Shown here piece after piece: positions 27,831-36,455 of a stretch of DNA of 64,000 bases. Position 1 is the stretch's first letter, and each line of letters opens with the position of its first letter. The position numbers were made by a program, and so were the translations under genes. The notes under the pieces were generated by a model that was given only the letters and a program-made list of their open reading frames with translations, was not told where the DNA came from and made no database searches. This stretch comes from Burkholderia sp. FERM BP-3421 (lineage in GTDB: Bacteria > Pseudomonadota > Gammaproteobacteria > Burkholderiales > Burkholderiaceae), in assembly GCF_028657905.1 (NCBI RefSeq), contig NZ_CP117782.1, forward strand, positions 1,984,001 through 2,048,000, given 5' to 3'.

Positions 27831-28013
27831 ATGAGCGAAGTCATCGAATACAAGAGCTGGGTCTGCCTGATCTGCGGCTGGATCTACAACGAAGCGGATG
27901 GGCTGCCGGATGAAGGCATCGCGCCCGGTACGCTGTTCGCCGACATCCCGAACGACTGGCGCTGCCCGCTGTGCGACGTGGGCAAGGAAGATTTCGTCAC
28001 GGTCGAGTTTTGA
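27831..28013 (+). CDS. rubredoxin
   Basis: This 60-residue protein has the rubredoxin iron site: Cys12 and Cys15 in VCLICG, Cys45 and Cys48 in CPLCDV, around one Fe(Cys)4. It is a cytosolic one-electron carrier. The length and the WIYNEADG and DWRCPLC motifs match proteobacterial rubredoxin A. The ATG at 27831 gives the expected short N-terminus. No partner reductase lies in the window. Confidence 0.95.
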   Translation: MSEVIEYKSWVCLICGWIYNEADGLPDEGIAPGTLFADIPNDWRCPLCDVGKEDFVTVEF

Positions 28014-28281
28014 GTCTGATCCGGGGGAGTGGCACGGGTCGCGTCAATCACCTGCCCGGGCTCACCGCCTGAGCGTCGGTTTCTCGACTGACGATCCCGC
28101 CAATCCAGCGTCACCTCCCAGAATACGTAGGTTACTCCGCGCATTGCCCCGATTTAGCATGGATGAACCCGGCGACCCGACAAGGGGTGCGCCGCGGTTG
28201 GCGTCTGTCGACAGCTTGCGCTCGCGGCATGGTCGATACGGCGCCACCATTTACAAACCGGATGACATCCTGGAGAAAAAA

Positions 28282-28581
28282 ATGGCCACTCCTCGCATTT
28301 CCTGGGGCTCCGTCAATGCGAACGGGCAAATCATCAGCGGCAGCAACGACTTCACCGTCACGAATACCAGCAGCGGACGGTACACCATTGCGTTCAATCA
28401 GGGATTCTCGACGACGCCCGCCGTGGTCGGATCGCAGAACAATTACGACAACGCCAATCAGAGCAACCTGGATGGCGTAGCCTTCCCGTTCGTCAACACG
28501 AACTCCTTCCAGATCAATACCGGCGACGGCACCGGCAAGGCGGCGAATCGCAGCTTCGCCTTCATTGCAATCGGCGCCTGA
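28282..28581 (+). CDS. small beta-rich protein with H-type-lectin-like repeat pattern
   Basis: This 99-residue protein starts MATPRISWGSVNANGQIISG with TGGAGA eight bases upstream. The core reads RYTIAFNQGFSTTPAVVGSQNNY and ends FQINTGDGTG...SFAFIAIGA. The alternating strands with a Phe-x-x-x-Pro-x-Val pattern and the FxFIAIG ending resemble H-type lectin or phage tail-fibre tip domains. It has no signal peptide or membrane segment. A good terminator follows, supporting a single-gene unit. The function is not known, and the lectin resemblance is by pattern only. Confidence 0.7.
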   Translation: MATPRISWGSVNANGQIISGSNDFTVTNTSSGRYTIAFNQGFSTTPAVVGSQNNYDNANQSNLDGVAFPFVNTNSFQINTGDGTGKAANRSFAFIAIGA

Positions 28582-28603
28582 CGATCCGGCAAGGTCCGCT
28601 GTA

Positions 28604-28635
28604 ACGCGCCCTCGTCGACAGGCAGGGCGCGTTTT
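28604..28635 (+). terminator. Rho-independent terminator after the lectin-like gene
   Basis: ACGCGCCCT (28604-28612) pairs with AGGGCGCGT (28624-28632) in a perfect 9-bp stem, with TTTT at 28632-28635, 23 bases after the stop codon. Confidence 0.8.
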
Positions 28636-28809
28636 GCTTCATGCACAGTCCGCTGGGCAGACGATTTCCTCGTATGGCATGTCGATGCTTCACACATAGA
28701 TCCGAGCGCACGAGGCGGGAGCCGCACACGGTGCGCGGGCGTAAATGTGGGCGGGAGCCGCGCCGCCGCGTTCGGTCACCATCGTCGCTCGCGGTCGTCA
28801 TGACCTTGT

Positions 28810-29424
28810 CTAGTCCCAGACCAGATTGTCGAACGGGGTAAACCACCCGCAGTATTTGCCGTCGTGTTTCACGCGACCGCCGTACACGCCAAAGCAGATC
28901 TCGGTGCCCTCGCCGACCACCGGCGCGCCGCTGTCCCCATCCTGGGTCTGGATCCCGTTGTCAAACTCCACGAGGACTACGTTCCGGGCCACTTCGTTGG
29001 TTTCCGGGACGGTGATATCGACGTCCGGTTCGAGCACCGTGCCGGTCAAGGTGCCGCTTGCCATGCCTTCCAGCCAGACTCGCGAACCCCGTCCAGGCAG
29101 CACGCTCGCGCCGAACTGCACGGTCCGGGTTCCCTGATTCGTCCAGATCTGGTTGAGCGCGGCCTCGACGCCCGGCGCGATGCTGACCAGCGCGATGTCC
29201 TGGGGCGTGTCGGCGTGCAGGAAGTTCTCGCGCAGCTCGCCGACCACGTGCGCATCGTCGGGCTGCCCCACTTTCTTGTCCTTGGCGCCGAACACATGGC
29301 CCGCCGTCACGAAGCATTTGTCGCCCTCGTACATCACGACGAGACCCAGGGTGCCGATCTTGCTGTGGGTGACGATTCGAATGCCGCCGACGAGCGGGCG
29401 CACCTTGAGATGGTTCTCGGGCAT
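28810..29424 (-). CDS. trypsin-fold serine protease domain protein without a signal peptide
   Basis: This 204-residue protein starts MPENHLKVRPLVGGIRI. Segments consistent with a chymotrypsin-fold protease are FVTAGHVFG (catalytic His), DIALVSIAP (catalytic Asp) and QTQDGDSGAPVVG (catalytic Ser in GDSGAP). The triad is complete. No signal peptide is visible, which is unusual; it may act in the cytosol or leave by another route. AGGAG lies six bases before the ATG at 29424; a longer in-frame reading is proline/arginine-rich and unlikely. It is the last gene before the tRNA-Arg target site. Confidence 0.75.
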   Translation of the reverse strand: MPENHLKVRPLVGGIRIVTHSKIGTLGLVVMYEGDKCFVTAGHVFGAKDKKVGQPDDAHVVGELRENFLHADTPQDIALVSIAPGVEAALNQIWTNQGTRTVQFGASVLPGRGSRVWLEGMASGTLTGTVLEPDVDITVPETNEVARNVVLVEFDNGIQTQDGDSGAPVVGEGTEICFGVYGGRVKHDGKYCGWFTPFDNLVWD

Positions 29425-29696
29425 GGCTGGCTCCTGTTGCGGTGAATGGACGCGGCTGGAATGTCGGTCCCGATTCAGGGACGTGCGGGGCGGGTGGGTG
29501 TGAAGGGCGGGGGGTACGGGATTGGATGGGTGTGTTTGTCTGCGTCGATGCGTGTTATTTGCAAGGTCTTTGATATACTCTGCGCTCGCCGGCGGGGGCG
29601 TCATGCTCCGGCTCCGGTGTTGTGCAGGCATATCGATTTCAATAGCGATATGCCCGGGCCGGTTGGTTGACGCATTCAACCCGGCCAGACTATCCG

Positions 29697-29771
29697 CTCC
29701 CCGTAGTTCAATGGATAGAACAAGCGCCTCCTAAGCGCTAGATACAGGTTCGATTCCTGTCGGGGGGACCA
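29697..29771 (+). tRNA. tRNA-Arg (anticodon CCT)
   Basis: The 75-base gene folds fully. The acceptor CTCCCCG pairs with CGGGGGG, the D arm is GTTCAATGGATAGAAC, the anticodon stem AGCGC/GCGCT holds loop CTCCTAA with anticodon CCT, and the T stem is ACAGG/CCTGT with loop TTCGATT. The CCA end is encoded at 29769-29771. Its 3' end is the insertion site of the integrative element that follows; integration restores the complete tRNA. Confidence 0.95.
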
Positions 29772-29774
29772 GCC
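29742..29774 (+). repeat. left attachment site (attL) in the tRNA-Arg 3' end
   Basis: The segment covers the T arm, the acceptor 3' strand, CCA and three further bases. It is repeated imperfectly at 49502-49533; the last 20 bases align with only two differences, one of them a missing G. Confidence 0.75.
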
Positions 29775-29884
29775 AAGCCCCAAACCTCTCCCAAGATTCA
29801 CAAGAAAACCCCCGCTCAAGCCCGTCTGACAGGCCTCCAGCTCACATCATTACCCAAGGTTGCTCAGTGACAGCCGGAGAAAGT

Positions 29885-29933
29885 GTTGGTATTTTTGTTG
29901 GCATCAACAGATACCAACAACTCAGATACCAAC
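29885..29933. promoter_or_regulatory. left integrase arm-type sites
   Basis: GTTGGTAT at 29885-29892 and its complement ATACCAAC at 29911-29918 and 29926-29933 form one inverted and one direct repeat just before the integrase ATG. The same octamer recurs at the right end of the element. This is expected for tyrosine-integrase arm binding and for autoregulation of the integrase promoter. Confidence 0.6.
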
Positions 29934-29934
29934 A

Positions 29935-31149
29935 ATGCCTCTCACTGACATACAGGTACGGAACGCGAAGGCCAGCGCAGCACCGTACAAACTCACGGAC
30001 GGCAACGGGATGTTCTTGCTCGTCCAGCCGAACGGCGCGAAGTACTGGCGCTTGTCCTACCGCTTCGTTGGCAAGCAGAAGACGCTCGCCCTCGGCGTCT
30101 ATCCGGCCGTCACGCTTGCGACGGCGCGTAAGAAGCGCGACGAGGCCCGCGAGCAGATCGCGGCCGGCATCGATCCGGGCGAGGCGAAGAAGGACGCGAA
30201 ACGGGCCGCCGAGATCGCAGCAGCCAACTCGTTCGAAGCGGTAGCCCGCGAGTGGTTCGACTCTCAGCGTCCGGGCTGGAGTGACGGCTACGCGGAGAAG
30301 GTGCTGAATTCGCTTGAGGTCGACGTGTTCCCGAAGATCGGCCGTCGCCCGCTCACGGAGATCGATTCGCCGCAGATGCTCAGCATCGTTCGAGAGGTCG
30401 AGGCGCGCGGGGTACGCGAGACGGCGAAGCGGATTCTCCAGCGCTCTCGCGCGGTCTTCCAGTACGGGATCATGACCGGGCGATGTTCCCGAAATCCGGC
30501 CGCAGACATCGACGCGCAAACGGTGCTGAAGAAAGGCCCAGGTGTTCGGCACATGGCGCGCGTCAAGGCGGCAGAGATACCGCAACTGATGCGTGATATC
30601 GACAACTACCAAGGCGATCTAGTAACCCGGCTCGCGCTCCGCCTCATGGCGCTAACGTTCTTGCGCACAAAGGAAATGATTCGCGCCGAGTGGTCTGAGT
30701 TTGACGAAGCCGCCGCAGAATGGCGCGTACCTCCCGAACGGATGAAGATGCGCGACCCGCACATCGTGCCGCTGTCTCGGCAGTCGCTCGATGTGCTCGT
30801 ACAGCTCCGCGCGATCAATGGTCAGCATCGATTCGTCTTCTACAGCGTGCAGGGCCGAAGCCACATTTCGAACAACACGATGCTCTATGCGCTCTATCGC
30901 ATGGGCTACAAGTCGCGAATGACGGGGCACGGCTTTCGCGGGTTGGCCGCTACGGCTCTGCGTGAATTCGGCTTCACCCGGGACGTTGTAGAGCGCCAGA
31001 TGGCGCACGCCGAACGCAATCAAGTGACGGCCGCTTACGTCCATGCGGAATATCTGCCGGAACGCCGGCGCATGATGCAGGTGTGGGGAGATCACCTCGA
31101 CAAGCTCAAAGCTGGGGCGGAAATCATCCCAATCGCGGTGGCAAGATAG
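29935..31149 (+). CDS. P4-type tyrosine recombinase integrase
   Basis: The 404-residue protein starts MPLTDIQVRNAKASAAPYKLTDGNGMFLLVQPNGAKYWR, the DUF4102 arm-binding domain, followed by a core-binding SAM-like domain (about 100-200) and the catalytic domain. Catalytic residues are visible as an Arg in the LRTKEMI region, HGFRGLAATAL (His and Arg), and the terminal VTAAYVHAEYLPERRRMM with the nucleophilic Tyr. It integrates and excises the element at the adjacent tRNA. No clear ribosome site precedes the ATG, and the arm repeats overlap the promoter region. A TTG start at 29860 is possible but would add a poorly conserved leader. Confidence 0.93.
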   Translation: MPLTDIQVRNAKASAAPYKLTDGNGMFLLVQPNGAKYWRLSYRFVGKQKTLALGVYPAVTLATARKKRDEAREQIAAGIDPGEAKKDAKRAAEIAAANSFEAVAREWFDSQRPGWSDGYAEKVLNSLEVDVFPKIGRRPLTEIDSPQMLSIVREVEARGVRETAKRILQRSRAVFQYGIMTGRCSRNPAADIDAQTVLKKGPGVRHMARVKAAEIPQLMRDIDNYQGDLVTRLALRLMALTFLRTKEMIRAEWSEFDEAAAEWRVPPERMKMRDPHIVPLSRQSLDVLVQLRAINGQHRFVFYSVQGRSHISNNTMLYALYRMGYKSRMTGHGFRGLAATALREFGFTRDVVERQMAHAERNQVTAAYVHAEYLPERRRMMQVWGDHLDKLKAGAEIIPIAVAR

Positions 31150-31215
31150 ACGGCAGCCGCACTCTTCCCAAACGCGCAGCAGCGCCGCGTTGGAAATGCG
31201 GTTCAGTCAAGGAAT

Positions 31216-31473
31216 TTATCGGGGCAACTGAGGTAATGACTGAGCCTGTACCCGATCGATGAATTCATGCGGATCGGCGTCAAGTGCATGAAGGATGTCC
31301 AGCAATTCGATCAAATCTACGCGCCTCGATCCACTTTCATATTTCGACACGAAGGTTTGCGTCCGCTTGAGTCGATCCGCAAGATCTTGCTGACGTAAGC
31401 CTCTGTCTAAGCGAATCTGAATCAGCAGTTTCGCGATGAGCGGATAACGATGGTCGTGAATGGGATGAGTCAT
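31216..31473 (-). CDS. XRE-family helix-turn-helix regulator
   Basis: This 85-residue protein is one Cro/C1-type HTH: IRLDRGLRQQDLADRLKRTQTFVSKYESGSRRVDLIELLDILHAL spans nearly all of it. It should bind DNA as a dimer. The ATG at 31473 is used; a TTG three codons upstream also exists. It is divergent from a small membrane-protein gene, and a perfect inverted repeat (31502-31525) lies between them, very likely its own operator. Confidence 0.85.
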   Translation of the reverse strand: MTHPIHDHRYPLIAKLLIQIRLDRGLRQQDLADRLKRTQTFVSKYESGSRRVDLIELLDILHALDADPHEFIDRVQAQSLPQLPR

Positions 31474-31501
31474 AGCGTGCAATCTACATGCACATACGTT
31501 A

Positions 31502-31525
31502 TATTCTATATTCGCATATAGAATA
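31502..31525. promoter_or_regulatory. perfect palindromic operator between the XRE and membrane-protein genes
   Basis: TATTCTATAT (31502-31511) is followed by the four-base centre TCGC and the exact complement ATATAGAATA (31516-31525). It is an AT-rich island in GC-rich DNA, 11 bases before the start at 31537 and 28 bases before the XRE start. It probably overlaps both promoters. Confidence 0.8.
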
Positions 31526-31536
31526 ATGAGGGTTCA

Positions 31537-31893
31537 ATGACCGTGCTGTTGGGGTTGCTTGCCGCCATCGGCACAGCAACCGGCATTGTGCTGGACATGG
31601 ACTGGCTCGGGATTAACCGTGCGGGCCTATCCAGAATCGGCTGGTGTCTCGCCAGCGTTGTGACTGGACCATTCGCAGCCGTTGCATATTTGGCCTGCCG
31701 ACATTTCGCGCGACGCCGGCTGATCTCCGCTGTCTGGAAGATGGTGGGCAATCGGGCCTCCCCTACTTGCCTGCGTCGCTCGCGTCTGCTGGCTCTGCGT
31801 CAGCACAACGTGATTTCGATCCCCATTTTCAATGCGTGTTTTGTTGCATTGCAAAACGATGTCTTCTCAATGGACCGGACGACCTGCGAATAA
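31537..31893 (+). CDS. small membrane protein in the XRE divergon
   Basis: The protein of 118 residues starts MTVLLGLLAAIGTATGIVLDMDWLGI. It has a hydrophobic segment at about 3-20 and another at about 32-52 (IGWCLASVVTGPFAAVAYLAC), then an arginine-rich cytosolic tail. The last 35 residues look poorly structured and may be read-through of an older, shorter protein. GAGGG lies five bases before the ATG. No family is recognised. Shared control with the XRE regulator is suggested by the palindrome between them. Confidence 0.6.
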   Translation: MTVLLGLLAAIGTATGIVLDMDWLGINRAGLSRIGWCLASVVTGPFAAVAYLACRHFARRRLISAVWKMVGNRASPTCLRRSRLLALRQHNVISIPIFNACFVALQNDVFSMDRTTCE

Positions 31894-31942
31894 GCCCCTC
31901 GTGGTCGTCGCTATGCCAGTTAATCAAGAATCAGTTTCCTTT

Positions 31943-32236
31943 ATGCCAACCTATCAAGAACTTCTCGCCGAACAAATCGAACTGACGAAACGCATTGCGG
32001 AGGCACGCACGCTCGAGCGTCGTTCGGCGCTCAAGCGCATCCACGGCTTGATTGCGGAATTTGAACTGGAGCAATCCGAGGTGTTTGGACGGGCATTGCG
32101 CCCTGGAGGCCGCCCCCGTGCCCCCGCCAAATATCGTGATCCGGTGTCCGGCGTGACATGGAGCGGACGAGGGCGCCAACCCACTTGGATTCGCGGTAGG
32201 GATCGCACTGCGTTTCTGATTTTGCCTGAGTCCTGA
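31943..32236 (+). CDS. H-NS-family nucleoid-associated protein
   Basis: This 97-residue protein has the H-NS layout: an N-terminal coiled-coil oligomerisation region (MPTYQELLAEQIELTKRIAEA, RSALKRIHGLIAEFELEQSEVFG), a basic proline-rich linker, and the C-terminal DNA-binding domain KYRDPVSGVTWSGRGRQPTWI, close to the Burkholderia/Bordetella BpH3-type sequence. It would silence AT-rich acquired DNA. The MPTYQELL start fits the family; an in-frame ATG ten codons upstream (31913) is an alternative. Being carried on the element, it may silence the element's own AT-rich genes. Confidence 0.88.
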   Translation: MPTYQELLAEQIELTKRIAEARTLERRSALKRIHGLIAEFELEQSEVFGRALRPGGRPRAPAKYRDPVSGVTWSGRGRQPTWIRGRDRTAFLILPES

Positions 32237-33106
32237 CACAATACGAGGCAGTCGAGCCAAGCGTTACCGCCTGAATTTTGGACACCTCCTCCGGCCAATT
32301 TGACTTCTTTCATGAGGAGCGTCGGTGAAGGTTCAGCATTGAACGCAACTATCATCCCGAAAGCCAGCACACCGGTTACCACAACAAACCGGACATGATG
32401 ATGGCCAGCATGGGCATGAGGGAGGCGAACGACCTCGCGCCTGTGAGTCTGTGGGTCATTGCCGGCGCGCCGATAGTTCTCGGCAATGACCTGTCGAAGG
32501 CACTCTCGAACGATACGACAAGATAGATTCGTGCCGCCACGCTTATGCCCCCCTTGCTGCGCACCTCCCACCGATTTCTCAGAGTTGGCATCGCACTGCC
32601 GGCTCCCTGCATTTCGGTATGAATATGACCCCCCTTAGGCACTCAGCGAGTAGGAAGAAGGACGCGGGTTGCGCCCCGCGTGTTTCGCCCCAGACGCAGG
32701 GTCCCCCGCCTTCCGCCCCCCTGACATTTGCGGCTGACGTAACGATGTCGGATCGGTTCGCGTCGAGGCCCCCCGTCGAAAACATATTGCCGATGCCCTT
32801 CGATTCCCGGTAAGCCGCGCCCCGTCTGGGTTCGCGGCCGACACGAACGATCCACGCCTGACCGCTCAGCGCAAAACGAGTTGGAGACTTGGAGACAAAC
32901 GCCCGAATCGGTCGAAAAGCCTTGTGGAGTAAGGCTTCGCATATCTCCAAGGGATTTGGAGAGCGCTGGAGATACTGGAGACAAATCCGGCCGGATCGTT
33001 ACGGATTCGGCAAGATTCGCAGCAGCCGGCGACCCGGTTCCGTCTGGTGCAGATCGCTCAAAGTAACTTTGTGGTGCGGGCGAAAAATGCCGCGCAAAGG
33101 AATGCC
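32237..33106. other. about 870 bases without a convincing gene; holds iteron cluster A
   Basis: Open frames exist on both strands but none has a family pattern, a ribosome site and plausible composition together. The base composition changes several times, suggesting decayed or spliced DNA. The one clear structure is the repeated octamer cluster at 32881-32982. Confidence 0.5.
32881..32982. repeat. iteron cluster A: six copies of (T/C)TGGAGA(C/T)
   Basis: Direct copies are TTGGAGAC at 32881 and 32889, TTGGAGAG at 32956, CTGGAGAT at 32966 and CTGGAGAC at 32975; an inverted TCTCCAA lies at 32944. The 8-12 base spacing resembles initiator-binding iterons. The same octamer is clustered again at 47357-47470. 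The primase-helicase gene ends 158 bases away. Confidence 0.65.
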
Positions 33107-33135
33107 CGCCACCGCCCTCCCGGACGGCGGCGGCG
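33107..33135 (-). terminator. hairpin after the primase-helicase gene
   Basis: On the minus strand CGCCGCCGCC pairs with GGCGGTGGCG (one G-U) around a nine-base loop, starting five bases after the primase stop. The T-rich stretch comes only later, so its strength is uncertain. Confidence 0.4.
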
Positions 33136-33139
33136 TCTT

Positions 33140-36007
33140 TCACAGTTCGAGCGTGAAGATCGACGGCAACACACGGTAGACCATGAACTTGCCGTGGCCG
33201 GGTATGTACTCCTGCCGATACGGGTAGCCGTCACTACGCGGCATCAGCACACCCCGCTTCATCAATGCTTTGGCGACGATTTTGTGGTCGAAGCCGGCGC
33301 ACACGTCCTTGCGAAACACAGCCGCTTCGATCAGGTATTCCGTCTCAACGCTTTCCGCATCGTCGGCACTCATCTTGCCGCCGAACTCCGCGAAATACTC
33401 GCGATCGGATGCAATGGGCATCCGGCGTTCGTCGCGCTTCACGTGTTGCTTGAATCCCGCACGGTGCGGCACGTTCGGTCGATGATCGTCCTGCGCCCTG
33501 TTCATCCACACGAAACGGTTGTCACCGTGCGCGGCAAGGAAATGCTGTACTTGCCGCACGGCTTCCGCCTCGTCCGAATTGCCTGCACCGCCGCGCAGTT
33601 CGAGCCAGCCCTCGAAACAGCGACGCGCAGCCTCGACCGACTCGCCGTGCGGCCAGCCGGTCAGGCCGTAGGCGGTCGCCAGTTCGCCAGCTACCGCAAC
33701 CAGACAGAACCGTTTGGCGACGCGCGCGACCTGCGAATGCGCGCCGTCCGGCACCCACTGCGCGACCAGCTCGTCCACACGCCTGCGCAGGCTGTCCGCC
33801 AGTTCGCCGGCCTGCGACGACGCCCACTCGATGAACGCCGTGCCGGCCGTGCCGTAGTGCATGCCTGCATGACGCTCTAGATGCTCGATCAGCGCGGCAG
33901 GCGTCGGGAAACCGTGCAACCTCTCCACCACACCCATTTCGCCAACCTCGGCCGGAATCGCGGGCAAGCGTACTTCGATACCACCTTTCATTGGCTTGTT
34001 GCCTTCGGCCATCAACGCGGAGACGCTCTTTTCACCGTTCGACAGAAACAACAGCCGCCACGTGAGAACGGGCTTGGCCGAGCCGCTACGCGACGCGCGG
34101 GCCTTGCCCGACTCGTTCGCGAGCATGTAGATCACATCGCCAACCAAGCGCGGCTCCACCTGCCCGATTTCATCGAGGATCAGCAGCGCGTCGCTATGCT
34201 GCGTGGCGACGGCTTCGAGCGCGTTGTCGGTCGCCTTCCAGCTCCGCACATAGTCCGGCGAGCCGAACACGGACGCGGCGATGACACCGCCTGTCGACTT
34301 GCCCTTGGACGTCGTGCCGAGCAGATGAAAGCCGCCCGACTGAAGCCCGGAAAAGTGCAGCAACGGACCGGCGAAGGCGGTAGCGACGCAGAACAGCAGC
34401 CGGCTATTGCCTACGCAGTAGGCCGCAACCTCGCGTTGCCAGTCGTCCAACGTGCCGCGCTCCTTGAACTGGCTCTGGATCGGCGTATCGGCCTGATAGA
34501 TCAGCGCCTCTTTGCCGGTGCCGATGACCCGATCGGGCAGCACGAACGCGCCGTGATGCCAGCCGACGCGCGGCACGCAGCGCACGCGCTCGTCAGGCTG
34601 CGCCATCTGCACATAGTTCGCGATCTGCGTGCGGGCGATCTGCGTCACTCCGAGCTTCACGCCCATATCGAGCAGCATACGGCGCAGCTCCGTGCCGTCG
34701 CCGGCAAAAAGGCCGGCCGGTACCGCCCATCGTTTCAGGATGCCGTCGCGGTCCGTGAATTCGAGCAGGTAGCCCCACTCGCTGTTCATCTCGTTCCGTG
34801 TCTCCGCGATTACGTCGATCCGCGTGCTCACCCAATGCGGCGGGAGCGGATCACCCTGATTGTTGAAGCCGTGAAACCACACGCCCTTATCGTCGACGAC
34901 GAACCGCGACTTGCCATCCTGCGCGCGGGCCGTTTTCGGGCGCTTGGCGGGCTTCGCGGTGGGCAATGATGCGTTGGCCTTGCCTGCATCAGCCGAACCG
35001 GCCGGCGCGAGCGCAACGCGCACGGTAGCCGCCACTGCATCCGGGCCGACGTGTGCAGCCAGGTCATTGAAGTCGGTCCCGGCCGCCGAGCGGTTCGGAC
35101 CGAAGTCGGGCACGGCGACGATTCCGGCGACGGCCTCGGCCGCCGCGCGTGCCTTCGTCACGCCCGGATTGCCCTTCGTCGTGTGATCGTCGTCGGCGCA
35201 CACGACGATGCGAGCGTCCGGATACTGGCCGCGTAGCGCCGTCGCGACCGCGTGCAGGTTGCCGGAGTCGAACGCGACGGCGGTCGGATAGCCGGTCGCG
35301 GCCGCGAGCGTCGCACATGTGGCGTAACCCTCGCCAATCAGCAGCGTGGACGACACCGGCCCGCCGATCAACGAGAAGCAGCCCGCCTTGCGGCCGTTCG
35401 GCAGATAGCGTTTCTGGCCGTCCGTCAGGACGAATTCCAGCGTCCACAGCTTGCCGGCCGCGTCACGGGCCGGAATGACGAGTGCGCCGTCGCACGCGGC
35501 CGTGCCGATGCACAAGCCGCCGCGATAAACGCGCAGCGCATCGACCGGAATGCGCTTGCGAACGAGATAAGGGTGATCGGCCGGCGCCGATTCGGCCGCC
35601 GACCAGATCGATTCAGCGAGCGCCGATGCGGCTCGCTGCTTCTCGGTCAGTTCGGCCAGCTCGGCCGCTTCGCGGGCCGCGCGCTCGGCCATCTGCCGCT
35701 CACGCTCAGCTGGATCGACCGGCTTGGCGCGATGCGCACGCGGATCGAAGCCGCCAAGCTTGGCGAAGTGAAACAGCGTGTTGATGGTGATCTTGCCGCC
35801 CTTGAACGACTTCCACACATCGCACGCGTCCTTGCCGCTGTAGTTTTGCGCGCCTCGGCTCCATTCGTTCCAAAGGGCGAAGCCCTCCTCGCCAAACTCG
35901 GCCTTGAGCGCCATCCCTACCTGACGCCACGTTTCGCGGTCGTCGGGCGGGACATAGCCGAGCGCGACTCTCGCCCTCTCGAATTCGGACATCGGTGCGT
36001 TACTCAT
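33140..36007 (-). CDS. primase-helicase: PriCT-2 + TOPRIM + DUF927 helicase
   Basis: The 955-residue protein opens with a PriCT-2 domain (SEFERARVALGYVPPDDRETW, about 5-85). A TOPRIM domain follows at about 170-310, with LLIGEGYATC and VVCADDDHTT carrying the catalytic acids. The DUF927 superfamily-3-like helicase at about 370-680 has Walker A GTTSKGKST near residue 562 and Walker B LLILDEIG near 607. Such proteins start and unwind replication of plasmids and satellite elements. It probably replicates the excised circle, using the TTGGAGA repeats nearby as origin elements. Small genes lie directly upstream. No frameshift is seen. Confidence 0.9.
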   Translation of the reverse strand: MSNAPMSEFERARVALGYVPPDDRETWRQVGMALKAEFGEEGFALWNEWSRGAQNYSGKDACDVWKSFKGGKITINTLFHFAKLGGFDPRAHRAKPVDPAERERQMAERAAREAAELAELTEKQRAASALAESIWSAAESAPADHPYLVRKRIPVDALRVYRGGLCIGTAACDGALVIPARDAAGKLWTLEFVLTDGQKRYLPNGRKAGCFSLIGGPVSSTLLIGEGYATCATLAAATGYPTAVAFDSGNLHAVATALRGQYPDARIVVCADDDHTTKGNPGVTKARAAAEAVAGIVAVPDFGPNRSAAGTDFNDLAAHVGPDAVAATVRVALAPAGSADAGKANASLPTAKPAKRPKTARAQDGKSRFVVDDKGVWFHGFNNQGDPLPPHWVSTRIDVIAETRNEMNSEWGYLLEFTDRDGILKRWAVPAGLFAGDGTELRRMLLDMGVKLGVTQIARTQIANYVQMAQPDERVRCVPRVGWHHGAFVLPDRVIGTGKEALIYQADTPIQSQFKERGTLDDWQREVAAYCVGNSRLLFCVATAFAGPLLHFSGLQSGGFHLLGTTSKGKSTGGVIAASVFGSPDYVRSWKATDNALEAVATQHSDALLILDEIGQVEPRLVGDVIYMLANESGKARASRSGSAKPVLTWRLLFLSNGEKSVSALMAEGNKPMKGGIEVRLPAIPAEVGEMGVVERLHGFPTPAALIEHLERHAGMHYGTAGTAFIEWASSQAGELADSLRRRVDELVAQWVPDGAHSQVARVAKRFCLVAVAGELATAYGLTGWPHGESVEAARRCFEGWLELRGGAGNSDEAEAVRQVQHFLAAHGDNRFVWMNRAQDDHRPNVPHRAGFKQHVKRDERRMPIASDREYFAEFGGKMSADDAESVETEYLIEAAVFRKDVCAGFDHKIVAKALMKRGVLMPRSDGYPYRQEYIPGHGKFMVYRVLPSIFTLEL

Positions 36008-36119
36008 AGTTTCCCACTAGACGTGCGTCGGCCGACTTTCAATTAGTAGTCCATATCATGAAATTACTTACCTGACGCACGAAGAATTGAATGATGCGAT
36101 GCCGCCTAGCGGCTGGGTG

Positions 36120-36446
36120 TCAGCCGGCCGCGCGAGGTACCGACAAAACCGCTCCGCCGGCCGTGACATCGTTGCTGTAAACGTAGCGACCTAGACGCGA
36201 CTCGCCGAGTGCGTCGTTGGCTGCCTCCAGCGCTGCGCCGATCGACGGGAGGGACGCACGAAACAGGCTCAACACCAGCCAGTAGTCTTCATCGGACATG
36301 GCCTTGTCAGCCGCCCAATGCAAGCTGTCCAGCAATTCCATCGCATCGCTGATCCGCGTGCCGATGAGGTTGCGATCGGGGCGATTCACCTCAGCCACGA
36401 AGTGCGGCGCGAGCGGCTGCACGGCATTCTTGTTTGTCTTTGCCAT
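36120..36446 (-). CDS. hypothetical protein, helical, element-encoded
   Basis: The protein of 108 residues starts MAKTNKNAVQPLAPHFVAEVNR, with GAGGGG seven bases before the ATG at 36446. The middle (NLIGTRISDAMELLDSLHWAADKAMSDEDYW) is predicted helical and acidic. No known domain is recognised. It lies in a minus-strand series of small genes feeding into the primase gene, nine bases after the stop of the preceding gene, so it is probably co-transcribed with it. Confidence 0.65.
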   Translation of the reverse strand: MAKTNKNAVQPLAPHFVAEVNRPDRNLIGTRISDAMELLDSLHWAADKAMSDEDYWLVLSLFRASLPSIGAALEAANDALGESRLGRYVYSNDVTAGGAVLSVPRAAG

Positions 36447-36455
36447 GGCCACCCC

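Noticed and set aside
32881..32982. CRISPR-like repeat array
   Set aside because: The repeats are only eight bases, unevenly spaced and in both orientations, and no cas gene is present; iterons fit better.
32579..33143. Minus-strand frames of 123 and 166 codons and a plus-strand frame of 96 codons around the iteron cluster
   Set aside because: They overlap one another, contain the repeats, and show no domain or convincing ribosome site.
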